Position numbers and translations under genes: made by a program. A stretch of DNA of 64,000 nucleotides from Brevibacillus brevis NBRC 100599. GTDB lineage: Bacteria; Bacillota; Bacilli; Brevibacillales; Brevibacillaceae. Numbering within the stretch: the first letter of the stretch is position 1; the number at the start of each line of letters is the position of its first letter. The notes beneath the pieces were generated by a model that ran no database searches, was not told the DNA's origin, and saw only the letters and a list, made by a program, of their open reading frames with translations. Of the stretch, positions 43,161 through 51,414 are shown piece after piece. The DNA is taken from assembly GCF_000010165.1 (NCBI RefSeq), contig NC_012491.1, positions 2,363,501 to 2,427,500 of the forward strand, read 5' to 3'.

Positions 43161-43877
43161 TTATGAGACAAGGTGTGGGAGTATGCGCTTCTCCTTGATG
43201 TAGGGAACGATTTGATACTGATCCACTTGAGCACAGTACCGTATGTCGCTTGCGAGATGGTGCTGGATGAGCCTTTTTCCTGTTGTCGTGTGGGGTAACA
43301 GCTCGCTCAGTTTTCCCGCGTAATAAAGGTAGCTCGCCTTTAGCACTTCACCCAGATCACAGATTTGGATGCTCGGTAACGATTGTTGTGCCTGTGCAAT
43401 CATCAAGCCGGCAGCCAGACCGTCTTCCAGAGCGAATTCCGACCGGGTACCTGCACAGTACAGGGTTATGTCGAGATGATAAGAAAGAGCGTGCCGCATG
43501 CATGCAGTGGCATTCAAGAAGCAGCCGATCAAGAGAGCAGTGGCACGTTCTGCTTTTTGGATCGCGCGAGTCCCGTTCGTCGTGGTGAGAATAAGCTGGC
43601 TCCCCGTTTTCCCCAAACCTGCGATTTCGGTTGGTGAGTTATTGCAGTCGAATTCGGGGATTTTCTTACAGTGGCGTTCCCCGGCCAAAATACAGTCGCT
43701 CGTGCGCAGGGAGTTGGCTTGCCCAATGGTTTCGACCGGGATGACGCTGCGAAATCCATTACCTAATGCGGTGACAATCGTACTGGAGGCACGAAGCACA
43801 TCGATGACGATGACTACATGATTGCTGATCTGTTCAAAACGAATTTCTTCCACGGTCGGCACCACCTCTATTCGCAC
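43161..43877 (-). CDS. comB: 2-phosphosulfolactate phosphatase (ComB)
   Basis: 238 residues from GTG at 43877 (GGGAGG 8 nt upstream). ComB motifs are VVIVIDVLRASSTIVTAL, CILAGERHCKKIPEFDCNNSP, LILTTTNGTRAI and CAGTRSEFALEDGLAAG. It removes phosphate from 2-phospho-3-sulfolactate to give sulfolactate. It overlaps comA by 10 nt. In methanogens this is the route to coenzyme M; in B. subtilis sulfolactate accumulates in spores. Confidence 0.92.
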   Translation of the reverse strand: MRIEVVPTVEEIRFEQISNHVVIVIDVLRASSTIVTALGNGFRSVIPVETIGQANSLRTSDCILAGERHCKKIPEFDCNNSPTEIAGLGKTGSQLILTTTNGTRAIQKAERATALLIGCFLNATACMRHALSYHLDITLYCAGTRSEFALEDGLAAGLMIAQAQQSLPSIQICDLGEVLKASYLYYAGKLSELLPHTTTGKRLIQHHLASDIRYCAQVDQYQIVPYIKEKRILPHLVS

Positions 43878-44689
43878 GGAAAACACCTCCCTCTATCCAT
43901 GATTAGGGCTGTATCGCCGCGCAATCCGCGCCGTAGCGTCTCCAAAGAGAATACATCCGTATAGGCAATATTTCCGAGGTTCACGTCGCTGCCAATGGCC
44001 TTGATGAAGCAGACCTGTTGATCCTTTTGTGGTGCTTCCCAGATTAGACGGGAGGCCTTTTCTTTGGCCGCTGCAACAATGTCTAAAACGAAGGAATCGT
44101 CAATCTTGCCATCCCCGTCACACACGCCGACGGTACCACTTTCTCTCGCTTCTACAATCACGTGACTGGCACCATTGTGCAGGTCAAAGCTAAGCGTCTC
44201 CAGCAATTCCTCTCGACAAGTGCGATAGTCGGCAGCTTTTTTTCCGACCTCTGTGTAGACCACTAGATCATTGTCTAACGCGTAATTGATGGCTTCCTGT
44301 CGCTGTGCAAAGGATAGAGGGAACGTTCCATCGGATATTTCCACCGCAGAAAAACCGAGAGAGCGAATCAGCTTCATATAATCTGCAATTGAATTGTGGC
44401 GAATGGCGATTTCAAAAAAAGTTCCTCCTGGCATGATGTGTACATCAAATTGTTTTGCAAGGGTCAGTTTTTGGTTGAGTATCTCGAGGGGGTACAGAGC
44501 AAGGGTGCCAAAACCGAGTTTGTATAGATCGATATAGGGAGCAGCCAACGCGAACAAGTCGGAATATGCAGTAAGTCCAAGGCCTTTGTCAATCACCATG
44601 GTTAAGCCCTTCACACGGGGCTTCTCTCGTATTTGCCCGGACGGGTTTGCCCAGCTATCAGGTAAAAACGATTGATCACACTCTACCAT
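43868..44689 (-). CDS. comA: Phosphosulfolactate synthase (ComA)
   Basis: 273 residues from ATG at 44689 (GAGG 9 nt upstream); ATG at 44704 is also in frame. It has a TIM barrel with family motifs GLTMVIDKGLGLTAYSDLF, DLYKLGFGTLALYP, IMPGGTFFEIAIRHN, GFSAVEISDGTFPLS and VEARESGTVGVCDGDG. It adds sulfite to phosphoenolpyruvate. It forms a two-gene unit with comB. No convincing sporulation promoter is visible upstream, although the pathway suggests one. Confidence 0.92.
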   Translation of the reverse strand: MVECDQSFLPDSWANPSGQIREKPRVKGLTMVIDKGLGLTAYSDLFALAAPYIDLYKLGFGTLALYPLEILNQKLTLAKQFDVHIMPGGTFFEIAIRHNSIADYMKLIRSLGFSAVEISDGTFPLSFAQRQEAINYALDNDLVVYTEVGKKAADYRTCREELLETLSFDLHNGASHVIVEARESGTVGVCDGDGKIDDSFVLDIVAAAKEKASRLIWEAPQKDQQVCFIKAIGSDVNLGNIAYTDVFSLETLRRGLRGDTALIMDRGRCFPCE

Positions 44690-44838
44690 CGGCAAGTTCC
44701 TCATTTCTTCTAGGCGTATGGTTCAGTGTATGCCCAGTGAAGGGGAGGAGTGAGGGCAAAAGCCTATAGGGATGATTCAAAAAGTGCTGAAATGATGTGG
44801 TACAGGCATAGAGTGAAAGGAGGGGAGGACGAGACGGT

Positions 44839-45102
44839 ATGTTAGAAAAAGCGATTATGGGTATGGCAGCACTTAGGGTCTTTTCAGGCAGTATCGAGAT
44901 CATTGCAGCTTTGCTCATTTTAAAAGTGAACCAGGTCGAAAAAGCTCTGCTCATTAATTCAGGGCTTGCGATTGTTGGGCCAATTATCTTGATCACCACA
45001 ACGACAATCGGTTTGTTAGGCATGTCGGATCGGGTTAGCTTCGCCAAAATAGCCTGGATTCTGGTGGGGATCTCGTGCATCTTGATTGGTGTCCGTAAAT
45101 AA
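44839..45102 (+). CDS. yqhV: YqhV family membrane protein
   Basis: 87 residues, three TM segments (SIEIIAALLILKV, ALLINSGLAIVGPIILITTT, IAWILVGISCILIGV). It matches YqhV (DUF2619) and has a strong AAAGGAGGGGAGG upstream. In B. subtilis yqhV lies between efp and spoIIIAA and is SigE-dependent. Here it is separated from efp by 5.9 kb. Function unknown. Confidence 0.88.
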   Translation: MLEKAIMGMAALRVFSGSIEIIAALLILKVNQVEKALLINSGLAIVGPIILITTTTIGLLGMSDRVSFAKIAWILVGISCILIGVRK

Positions 45103-45181
45103 TTACCCATTTCCTTCCATTCGTAAATGGCATCACGTTGGGGAACGATAAGTGGGAGAGATTGGATGGGAGGGAATGTGG

Positions 45182-45661
45182 ATGCCAGAATCATTGGCGA
45201 ATCGAATCGCATACTTGCAAGGGTTGGCAGATGGATTGGAAGTGGGGGAGAAAAGCCCCGAAGGAAAAATTATGGTAGAGATGATTGAGATTCTAAATGA
45301 GGTGCAGGGTGAGCTACGAGAGCTTCACGCGCGAGTGGAAGAGGCGGAGGATTATGTGGAGGCCTTGGATGAAGACTTAGAGGACATTGAGCTGTATCTT
45401 TTTGAAGATGATGATGACTTGTATGAAACCGTTGTCGATTGTGAGGATGATGACGACGAGTACGCGACTTTCTACGATTTGGATGATGATGAAAACGCAC
45501 AACAATACGAAGCACAAGTAGATCCCCATCTCGATACGACTTACGAGTTTGCATGCCCTAGCTGCCAGAAAGAAATCTATCTGCACGAAGGCAAAGATGA
45601 GGAAGGTTTCAGACACTATGTAATAGAGCCGGTGGATAACAAGAAATCGGATAATCGATGA
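45182..45661 (+). CDS. Acidic protein with CD1247-type N-terminus and CxxC motif
   Basis: 159 residues from ATG at 45182 (GGGAGGG 8 nt upstream). The N-terminal helical part (SLANRIAYLQGLADGLEVGE, then a coiled coil ELRELHARVEEAEDYVEAL) is like the CD1247 N-terminal domain family. A very acidic linker (many Asp and Glu, about 75-120) leads to a C-terminal mini-domain with FACPSCQKEIYLHEG, a possible zinc or redox CxxC. It lies between yqhV and spoIIIAA, so a sporulation link is possible but unproven. Confidence 0.75.
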   Translation: MPESLANRIAYLQGLADGLEVGEKSPEGKIMVEMIEILNEVQGELRELHARVEEAEDYVEALDEDLEDIELYLFEDDDDLYETVVDCEDDDDEYATFYDLDDDENAQQYEAQVDPHLDTTYEFACPSCQKEIYLHEGKDEEGFRHYVIEPVDNKKSDNR

Positions 45662-45674
45662 TTCCAATAGGAAA

Positions 45675-45718
45675 AGCTTGCACTCGTCTTTCTAGCACGA
45701 GAGCAAGCTATTTTTTTT
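45675..45718 (+). terminator. Terminator upstream of spoIIIA
   Basis: AGCTTGCACTCGT pairs with ACGAGAGCAAGCT (one mismatch), then T8. Confidence 0.9.
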
Positions 45719-45748
45719 GCATAAATCTCGTCCACCTCTGCATAGGAT
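45719..45748 (+). promoter_or_regulatory. Possible SigE promoter for the spoIIIA operon
   Basis: GCATAAAT (45719-45726), 14-nt spacer, CATAGGAT (45741-45748). This resembles the SigE pattern of ATA-containing -35 and CATACAnT -10. It lies 54 nt before spoIIIAA. The B. subtilis operon is SigE-dependent. Confidence 0.5.
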
Positions 45749-45801
45749 GGAGGTAAGTCAAAGTGGACAAAGGCAGAAGGCTGCAAAAAGGAGGGTACCT
45801 G

Positions 45802-46764
45802 ATGAATGAGATCTTGACGATATTGCCAGCAACTTTACGAACGATTTTGACGGCCCTTCCTATCGCGGTAAGAGAGAATCTGGAAGAGATTCGGCTTCGG
45901 CAAAACCAGCCGCTAGAAGTCCGGTTTGGCCAACAATCCAGCTATGTGACATCGTCGGGGCAAATCACCTCGATACCCGCACAAGGATGGCTATTTTCAG
46001 CAGAAGAGGCAGCAAAACTCTTAAACCAGGTCAGCCAGCATTCTCTTTATGCCTTGGAAGAAGAGTTGAAAAGGGGTTACATCACGGTAGTTGGCGGTCA
46101 TCGCATTGGCATTGCGGGGAAAGTCGTGCTGGATAAAGGAGAAGTGAAGGGAATCAGAGATGTGACCAGCTTCAACATCCGGATTGCCCGCGAGAAAAAG
46201 GGCGCTGCCAAAATGGTCATGTCGTATTTGTTTGAGGATGGCAAATTGCAAAACACGCTGCTCATCTCCCCACCCCAATGCGGGAAGACAACCTTGTTGC
46301 GTGATATCGCACGAACCATCAGCTACGGGAGCGAGTGTTCTTCAAGTCGCAAGGTAGGAATTGTGGACGAGCGTTCTGAGTTGGCGGGATGCTTGCAAGG
46401 AGTTCCTCAACGAGATGTCGGTCCGCGAACGGATGTGCTGGACGCTTGCCCAAAAGCTGTCGGGATGATGATGCTGATTCGCTCCATGTCTCCTGATGTT
46501 CTGATTGTGGACGAGGTAGGAAGAGCGGAGGATGGCGACGCAGTCTGGGAAGCGATTCATGCTGGTGTAGCCGTCATTTGCTCTGCGCATGGAGCGAGCG
46601 TCAAGGAAGTTGCCGAACGCCCTATGTTAGGCAAGCTGATTCGATATGGTGCCTTTTCCCGCTATATCGTACTCAGCCGCGCAAAAGGTGTCGGAACGAT
46701 CCAGGCCATCTACGATCAAAGCATGAACCTGGTTGAAAGGGAGAAGGCTACATGGTCAAGCTGA
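45802..46764 (+). CDS. spoIIIAA: Stage III sporulation ATPase SpoIIIAA
   Basis: 320 residues from ATG at 45802 (AAAGGAGGG). It is a secretion-type ATPase with Walker A SPPQCGKTTLL, Walker B DVLIVDEVGR, and the family segments GGHRIGIAGKVV and DVTSFNIRIARE. It probably powers the mother-cell side of the SpoIIIA-SpoIIQ channel. It is the first of eight genes and overlaps spoIIIAB by 13 nt. Confidence 0.95.
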   Translation: MNEILTILPATLRTILTALPIAVRENLEEIRLRQNQPLEVRFGQQSSYVTSSGQITSIPAQGWLFSAEEAAKLLNQVSQHSLYALEEELKRGYITVVGGHRIGIAGKVVLDKGEVKGIRDVTSFNIRIAREKKGAAKMVMSYLFEDGKLQNTLLISPPQCGKTTLLRDIARTISYGSECSSSRKVGIVDERSELAGCLQGVPQRDVGPRTDVLDACPKAVGMMMLIRSMSPDVLIVDEVGRAEDGDAVWEAIHAGVAVICSAHGASVKEVAERPMLGKLIRYGAFSRYIVLSRAKGVGTIQAIYDQSMNLVEREKATWSS

Positions 46765-47270
46765 TGGGAGCCGTACTCATCCTGTTTTCGGCGTCGATGG
46801 TTGGTTGGCAGATCGGCAAGTATTACGCGAATCGTCCCGTTCAGCTTCGGGCTCTGCTCGTTGCTCTACAAATGCTCGAAACGGAAATCGTGTTCGGGAT
46901 GACGCCATTACAGCGAGCGTTTGTGAAGGTCGGTCATCGCGTTTCCGAAGAGGTAGGGAAAGTATTTCTTCTGGCCGCGGAATTCCTACAGACAGAAAAG
47001 GCGCATTCGGCTGAGGAAGCCTTGCAACAAGCAATGAATAGACTCTGGACCCAAACCGCCTTGCGCAGACAAGAGCGAGAGGTGCTTGAGAGTCTAGGTC
47101 AGGTACTCGGATCATCCGATCGGGAAGACCAGCAAAAGCATTTGCGCCTAGCTGTCACCCACCTGCGAGGGCTGGAAGAAGAGGCTCGTGCGGAACAGGA
47201 AAAGTACGAAAAAATGTACAAGAGTTTGGGCTTTTTAGGTGGACTCTTGGTCGTCATCCTGATGTTCTAA
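46752..47270 (+). CDS. spoIIIAB: Stage III sporulation protein SpoIIIAB
   Basis: 172 residues. TM segments at both ends (KLMGAVLILFSASMVGWQIG and SLGFLGGLLVVILMF) flank a helical cytoplasmic part. It resembles type II secretion GspF and binds the SpoIIIAA ATPase. RPVQLRALLVALQMLETEI is characteristic. Its ATG lies within the end of spoIIIAA. Confidence 0.94.
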   Translation: MVKLMGAVLILFSASMVGWQIGKYYANRPVQLRALLVALQMLETEIVFGMTPLQRAFVKVGHRVSEEVGKVFLLAAEFLQTEKAHSAEEALQQAMNRLWTQTALRRQEREVLESLGQVLGSSDREDQQKHLRLAVTHLRGLEEEARAEQEKYEKMYKSLGFLGGLLVVILMF

Positions 47271-47286
47271 AGGCGAGGTGTTCACA

Positions 47287-47490
47287 GTGGATTTTGATTT
47301 GACACCTGTTTTCCAGATAGGAGCAGTAGGTTTCATTACAGCCATCCTGCATACAGTCCTGAAGCAGGCGGGCAAGGAAGATATTGCGCATTGGGCAACT
47401 CTGGTCGGATTCATCATTGTCCTGTACATGGTGTCCCATTACATCGGTGACTTGTTCTCCGAGGTAAAACGCGTCTTCCTGTTCAACTGA
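47287..47490 (+). CDS. spoIIIAC: Stage III sporulation protein SpoIIIAC
   Basis: 67 residues from GTG at 47287 (GAGG 8 nt upstream). This start matches the length of B. subtilis SpoIIIAC (68); an in-frame GTG at 47278 overlaps the site. Two TM segments are visible (VFQIGAVGFITAILHTVL and WATLVGFIIVLYMVSHYIG). It is a membrane part of the channel. Confidence 0.94.
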   Translation: MDFDLTPVFQIGAVGFITAILHTVLKQAGKEDIAHWATLVGFIIVLYMVSHYIGDLFSEVKRVFLFN

Positions 47491-47503
47491 GGAGGGGCTC
47501 CAG

Positions 47504-47893
47504 ATGGAGATTGTACAAATTGTCGGACTAGGACTGGTGGCTACGATTCTCGCGCTAGTCATTAAGGAACAGAAGCCGATGTTCGCCTTTTTGCTGGCGA
47601 TCGCGAGCGGGGTCATCATCTTTTACTTTCTCGTCGGAAAAATAGCAGAGGTTATTCGGATTTTGGAAAGACTGGCGGTTCAAGCAGATTTGAACCTTGT
47701 GTTTCTGGAAACGATTCTAAAAATCATCGGAATTGCCTACATCGCTGAATTCGGTGCACAGATGACCCGAGATGCTGGACAAGGTGCGATTGCTTCGAAA
47801 ATCGAGCTCGCTGGAAAAGTCCTCATCCTGGTTATGGCTGTACCGATCATCCAAATCATTATCGAAACAGTGATCGACTTGTTGCCGGCATAA
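47504..47893 (+). CDS. spoIIIAD: Stage III sporulation protein SpoIIIAD
   Basis: 129 residues, four TM segments. Motifs VIKEQKPMFAFLLAIASG and IIGIAYIAEFGAQMTRDAG are typical. It is a homologue of SpoIIIAC extended by two spans. ATG at 47504 follows GAGGAGGGG. Confidence 0.95.
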   Translation: MEIVQIVGLGLVATILALVIKEQKPMFAFLLAIASGVIIFYFLVGKIAEVIRILERLAVQADLNLVFLETILKIIGIAYIAEFGAQMTRDAGQGAIASKIELAGKVLILVMAVPIIQIIIETVIDLLPA

Positions 47894-47909
47894 GGGAGGT
47901 GGGATGTCC

Positions 47910-49106
47910 ATGGCACACACTTGCAAGCTGATCCTGTTCTGGTTCCTGTTCCTTGCCTTGTTTCCAGTTGCCGTGTCAGCTACTGCGACACCCGCTGTGG
48001 CACCCGCAGCCGGTCCAATCAATCAAATCGTGCAACAACAGGTCGATCACTTGCAGCTAGACCGAGTCGAACAGTATTGGAAACAGTTGTTACGCGACTA
48101 TAAAGGGTACTTGCCCGATTTGAAATCGGAAGGCTTTATCCAAATCCTCATGCAGCAAGGTGACTTCAGTATTTCAGGAGTCCTGCAAGGAATGGGCAAG
48201 TTTATCTTTCATGAGATTTTGATGAATGGCAAGCTGCTCAGTTCCATCATTATCATTACGGTCTTCGCGATGATTCTCGAAACGATGCAGAACGCCTTTG
48301 AACGTAATGCGGTATCGACAGTGGCGTACTCGATTACGTATCTCGTCTTGATGGTACTTGCGATCAACAGCTTTCATGTCGCCATTACCTATGCAAAAGA
48401 CGCAATCGCGAACATGTCTGATTTCATGCTGGCCATGATCCCACTGGTAATCGCGCTACTTGCTTCGGTAGGCAATCTGGCATCCGCCACAATGTTTCAC
48501 CCGCTGATTATCTTCATGATCAACACGAGCGGCATGATGATCTCTTACGTCGTGTTCCCGCTTCTGTTCCTCTCTGCGATGCTCTCTATCGTCAGCCTGT
48601 TTTCAGAGAGGTACAAAGTCACGCAGTTAGCGACCTTGCTACGCAATATTGCAATGGGTGTCCTTGGTTCATTTCTGACGATCTTTCTCGCCATCATTTC
48701 CATACAAGGAGCGACTTCAGCCGTTGCGGACGGGGTCACTCTCCGAACAGCGAAATACATCACGGGCAATTTCATCCCGATAGTAGGTCGTGTGTTCTCC
48801 GATGCGGCAGATACCGTACTCAATGCCTCGTTACTGGTCAAAAATGCCGTAGGCTTGGCGGGTGTTTTGATCCTGATCATGCTATGCGCGTTTCCGGCTT
48901 TGAAGATACTGGTACTGGCTCTGATCTACAATCTGTCATCTGCCGTACTCCAACCGCTAGGAAACAGCCCAATCATCAGTGCGCTAGGTACGATTGGGAA
49001 AAGTCTTTTGTTCGTCTTCGCTGCTTTGGCAACGGTCGGCTTGATGTTCTTTCTGGCGATTACGATCATGATTGCGGCGGGCAACATCTCCATGATGGTT
49101 CGGTAG
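47910..49106 (+). CDS. spoIIIAE: Stage III sporulation protein SpoIIIAE
   Basis: 398 residues from ATG at 47910 (GGGAGGTG 9 nt upstream; ATG 47904 is in frame but too close). A signal peptide ends near VSATATPA. An extracytoplasmic stretch (LDRVEQYWKQLLRDYKGYLP) follows, then seven or so TM segments. It is the largest membrane subunit of the channel complex. Motifs MLETEI-type ATPase contacts are absent, as expected for this subunit. Confidence 0.94.
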   Translation: MAHTCKLILFWFLFLALFPVAVSATATPAVAPAAGPINQIVQQQVDHLQLDRVEQYWKQLLRDYKGYLPDLKSEGFIQILMQQGDFSISGVLQGMGKFIFHEILMNGKLLSSIIIITVFAMILETMQNAFERNAVSTVAYSITYLVLMVLAINSFHVAITYAKDAIANMSDFMLAMIPLVIALLASVGNLASATMFHPLIIFMINTSGMMISYVVFPLLFLSAMLSIVSLFSERYKVTQLATLLRNIAMGVLGSFLTIFLAIISIQGATSAVADGVTLRTAKYITGNFIPIVGRVFSDAADTVLNASLLVKNAVGLAGVLILIMLCAFPALKILVLALIYNLSSAVLQPLGNSPIISALGTIGKSLLFVFAALATVGLMFFLAITIMIAAGNISMMVR

Positions 49107-49114
49107 GTGATGAG

Positions 49115-49792
49115 ATGACGTGGTTAACCCTGTGGTTGAAAAAAATTATCCTGCTCGTCCTTTTGGCTGCCTTCCTCGATCTGATCCTGCCCAATACGAC
49201 ACTGCAACGCTACGTAAAAATGGTGATGGGCTTGATTCTCTTGCTGACGATCATTTCTCCCGTGTTCAGTCTGTTCAGCCTCTCGCAGGAAGATCTGGCC
49301 TTTCGTCTGGATCGATACCAACAAGAGCTGAACAAGCCTGCTTCGGCAGAATGGAAACGCATCACTGACAAGCTGCTCGGTCAACAGAACCAACAGATGA
49401 CGGCTTACGTTCAGTCACAGGTAGCGTCCTCGGTAAAAGCCAGTGTCAAAGAGCAGTACGGCGTAACTGTCGATGATGTCACGATTACCGTCAATCAGCA
49501 AAATCCGGAACAGCCAATCCTTGAACGAATCGAGCTGGTAGTCAGTGACGCGAACAAGGAAGAGCAAAAAGGGCAGAGCACGATTGAACCGATTAAGCCT
49601 GTCCAGCCTGTTGAGATCACGATTGGCAAACCCATTGAAATGCAACCTGATCCCAAAGCAGATATGGCAGCAACAGCTCATTATGACAATCCACTTTACG
49701 CGCAAATCACAAACGATGTCGCCAAAGAGTGGGGGCTATCGAAGAGCCAGGTCGTCATCAAAGACGAATCGAGAGAAAGAGAAAAACAGTAG
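49115..49792 (+). CDS. spoIIIAF: Stage III sporulation protein SpoIIIAF
   Basis: 225 residues from ATG at 49115 (AGGTGATGAG). The frame stays open upstream inside spoIIIAE but that is not coding. Two N-terminal TM segments (IILLVLLAAFLDLILP and MVMGLILLLTIISPVF) precede a ring-building domain at the C-terminus. The family marker YVKMVMGLILLLTIISPV is present. Confidence 0.93.
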   Translation: MTWLTLWLKKIILLVLLAAFLDLILPNTTLQRYVKMVMGLILLLTIISPVFSLFSLSQEDLAFRLDRYQQELNKPASAEWKRITDKLLGQQNQQMTAYVQSQVASSVKASVKEQYGVTVDDVTITVNQQNPEQPILERIELVVSDANKEEQKGQSTIEPIKPVQPVEITIGKPIEMQPDPKADMAATAHYDNPLYAQITNDVAKEWGLSKSQVVIKDESREREKQ

Positions 49793-49823
49793 CGGATACA
49801 GTCAGTGAAGCGAGGTGAAAACA

Positions 49824-50519
49824 ATGAACCAATTGTGGGAAAAGCTGAAAAGTCTGCTCATGAAGAAACAAGGCGAGACGATGCAGGAAGAAAAGAAAAT
49901 CGTGGTGGGGAGCAAGGGGAAAAACCAAAAGCTAAAGCCGCTGCATTATTTCATCGTCATATTAGGAATTGGCGTTGCCATCATGATTCTGACGGACTTC
50001 CTCAGAGTGGAAAAAGACCAACCACTCGGATTTGGAGATATAGGGAGTGAGGCGCCAGGTCCTCCTGGTGGCGATGCAACTTCCCAGGTGTTGGGGGGAT
50101 CACCGACTACAGATATCATTGCAGAGTATGAAAACATTTACGAGACACAGCTTCGTGAGATCCTCGCTTCCGTTGTCGGTGTCGGTGAAGTACAGGTCAT
50201 GGTCAATCTGGAATCAACACCAGAGCTGGTTGTAGAAAAAAATCGCAACATTCGTTCCTCAACCAATCAGGAAATGGACAAAGAAAAGGCAACCCGCAAT
50301 CAAAATGACCAGTCACGAGATGAGCAGGTCGTCATCGTGCAAGGCGGCAAGCAAGATGCCCCTGTTATTGTGAAGACGTTGAAGCCGAAAGTCCGCGGGG
50401 TCCTGGTAGTAGCAAAAGGGGCCGATAACATCCAGGTTAAAGCGTGGATCACTGAAGCCGTTCAAAAGGTTTTGGATGTTCCCGCTTATAAAATATCCAT
50501 TTTGCCCAAAAAAGGGTAG
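49824..50519 (+). CDS. spoIIIAG: Stage III sporulation protein SpoIIIAG
   Basis: 231 residues from ATG at 49824 (GAGGTG 6 nt upstream). One TM segment (HYFIVILGIGVAIMILTDFL) is followed by a Gly/Pro-rich linker and an RBM-type domain (YETQLREILASVVGVGEVQV, then GVLVVAKGADNIQVKAWITE). SpoIIIAG forms a large ring in the intermembrane space between mother cell and forespore. Confidence 0.95.
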   Translation: MNQLWEKLKSLLMKKQGETMQEEKKIVVGSKGKNQKLKPLHYFIVILGIGVAIMILTDFLRVEKDQPLGFGDIGSEAPGPPGGDATSQVLGGSPTTDIIAEYENIYETQLREILASVVGVGEVQVMVNLESTPELVVEKNRNIRSSTNQEMDKEKATRNQNDQSRDEQVVIVQGGKQDAPVIVKTLKPKVRGVLVVAKGADNIQVKAWITEAVQKVLDVPAYKISILPKKG

Positions 50520-50532
50520 GAGGTAATGGCGA

Positions 50533-51207
50533 ATGATTCTGCGAAAGCAAACGGTTTGGTTGTTGACAATGCTTGCTGTCATGGTTGTGCTCTCTGGATA
50601 TTACTTGGTGAAGGGACCGCAAGATCAGGTCCCAACATCAGGACAAGAGCACGCTGTCCAGAAGCAAGAGCAAATTTCCGGTGTGGTGGTTGAATCCAAG
50701 CAAGTAGATCACGCCCCACAAGCAACGCCTGTCGATCAAGCTCCAAAGGCAAACCCTGTAGAAGGAAAAACTGGCACGCAAGGAGCGAAGACTCCTGCTG
50801 CACCAGAAGCAAAACCAGCGACATCGAACACGGTCGTCCCAGTAGCAGAAACGGCGAGTGAAATCTTCCAAGGTTTCAAAATGAAACGCGAAGCCATGCT
50901 GGCGCAACAAAAAGACGAACAGCTAGCAATCGTAAACAGCACGGAGTCCTCTCCGCAGGCAGTCGCTGAAGCGATGGCCAAGTTTGAAGAACTGTCCAAT
51001 ATGGAAAGTGCTACGATGACTGCAGAAGAAATGCTCAAGGCAAGCGGCTATCAGGATGCGGTCGTTACTGTCCAAAATGACATTGCGACAGTCATTGTAC
51101 AAAAAGATAAATTGAGCGCAAACGAGGTAGTGGAAATCATTGCCAACGTGAAGCAACACTTGAATATCCCGGCGACAAACATTAACGTACAATACAAGGC
51201 ATCCTAA
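50533..51207 (+). CDS. spoIIIAH: Stage III sporulation protein SpoIIIAH
   Basis: 224 residues: TM segment TVWLLTMLAVMVVLSGYYLV, a long Pro/Ala/Gln-rich linker (about 45-105), then a YscJ/FliF-like ring domain (SGYQDAVVTVQNDIATVIVQ, NEVVEIIANVKQHLNIP). It meets forespore SpoIIQ across the septum. It is the last gene of the operon. Confidence 0.95.
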   Translation: MILRKQTVWLLTMLAVMVVLSGYYLVKGPQDQVPTSGQEHAVQKQEQISGVVVESKQVDHAPQATPVDQAPKANPVEGKTGTQGAKTPAAPEAKPATSNTVVPVAETASEIFQGFKMKREAMLAQQKDEQLAIVNSTESSPQAVAEAMAKFEELSNMESATMTAEEMLKASGYQDAVVTVQNDIATVIVQKDKLSANEVVEIIANVKQHLNIPATNINVQYKAS

Positions 51208-51260
51208 TCAAGCTACGGTACTTTCTCGTTATAAGGGATAGGAGAAACGGGCATGATGGT

Positions 51261-51304
51261 AAGGATTTTCTCGCTTCTGTTAGAAAAGAAGCGGGGAAAT
51301 CCTT
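51261..51304 (+). terminator. Long hairpin after spoIIIAH, probable operon terminator
   Basis: A 17-bp stem (AAGGATTTTCTCGCTTC with GAAGCGGGGAAATCCTT, two GU pairs) around a 10-nt loop. The T run is short. It lies in the accB leader, so attenuation is another possibility. Confidence 0.65.
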
Positions 51305-51307
51305 TCT

Positions 51308-51336
51308 TGACGTGGTTTAGGCAACAGGCTACCATG
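51308..51336 (+). promoter_or_regulatory. Probable SigA promoter for accBC
   Basis: TTGACG (51308-51313), 17-nt spacer, TACCAT (51331-51336). It sits directly after the spoIIIA hairpin and 79 nt before accB, giving acc genes vegetative expression independent of spoIIIA. Confidence 0.5.
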
Positions 51337-51414
51337 GATTTATGGTTTGCCAAAAGGATACATACTGGACTTCACGAACCTCTATTGAAAGAAAAGAAGG
51401 AGTGCTTGTTCGTA

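Noticed and set aside
44690-44720. CATACGCCTA as a SigK/SigE -10 for comA
   Set aside because: The spacing within the motif is one base off SigK consensus and it lies too near the start codon to leave room for a ribosome site.
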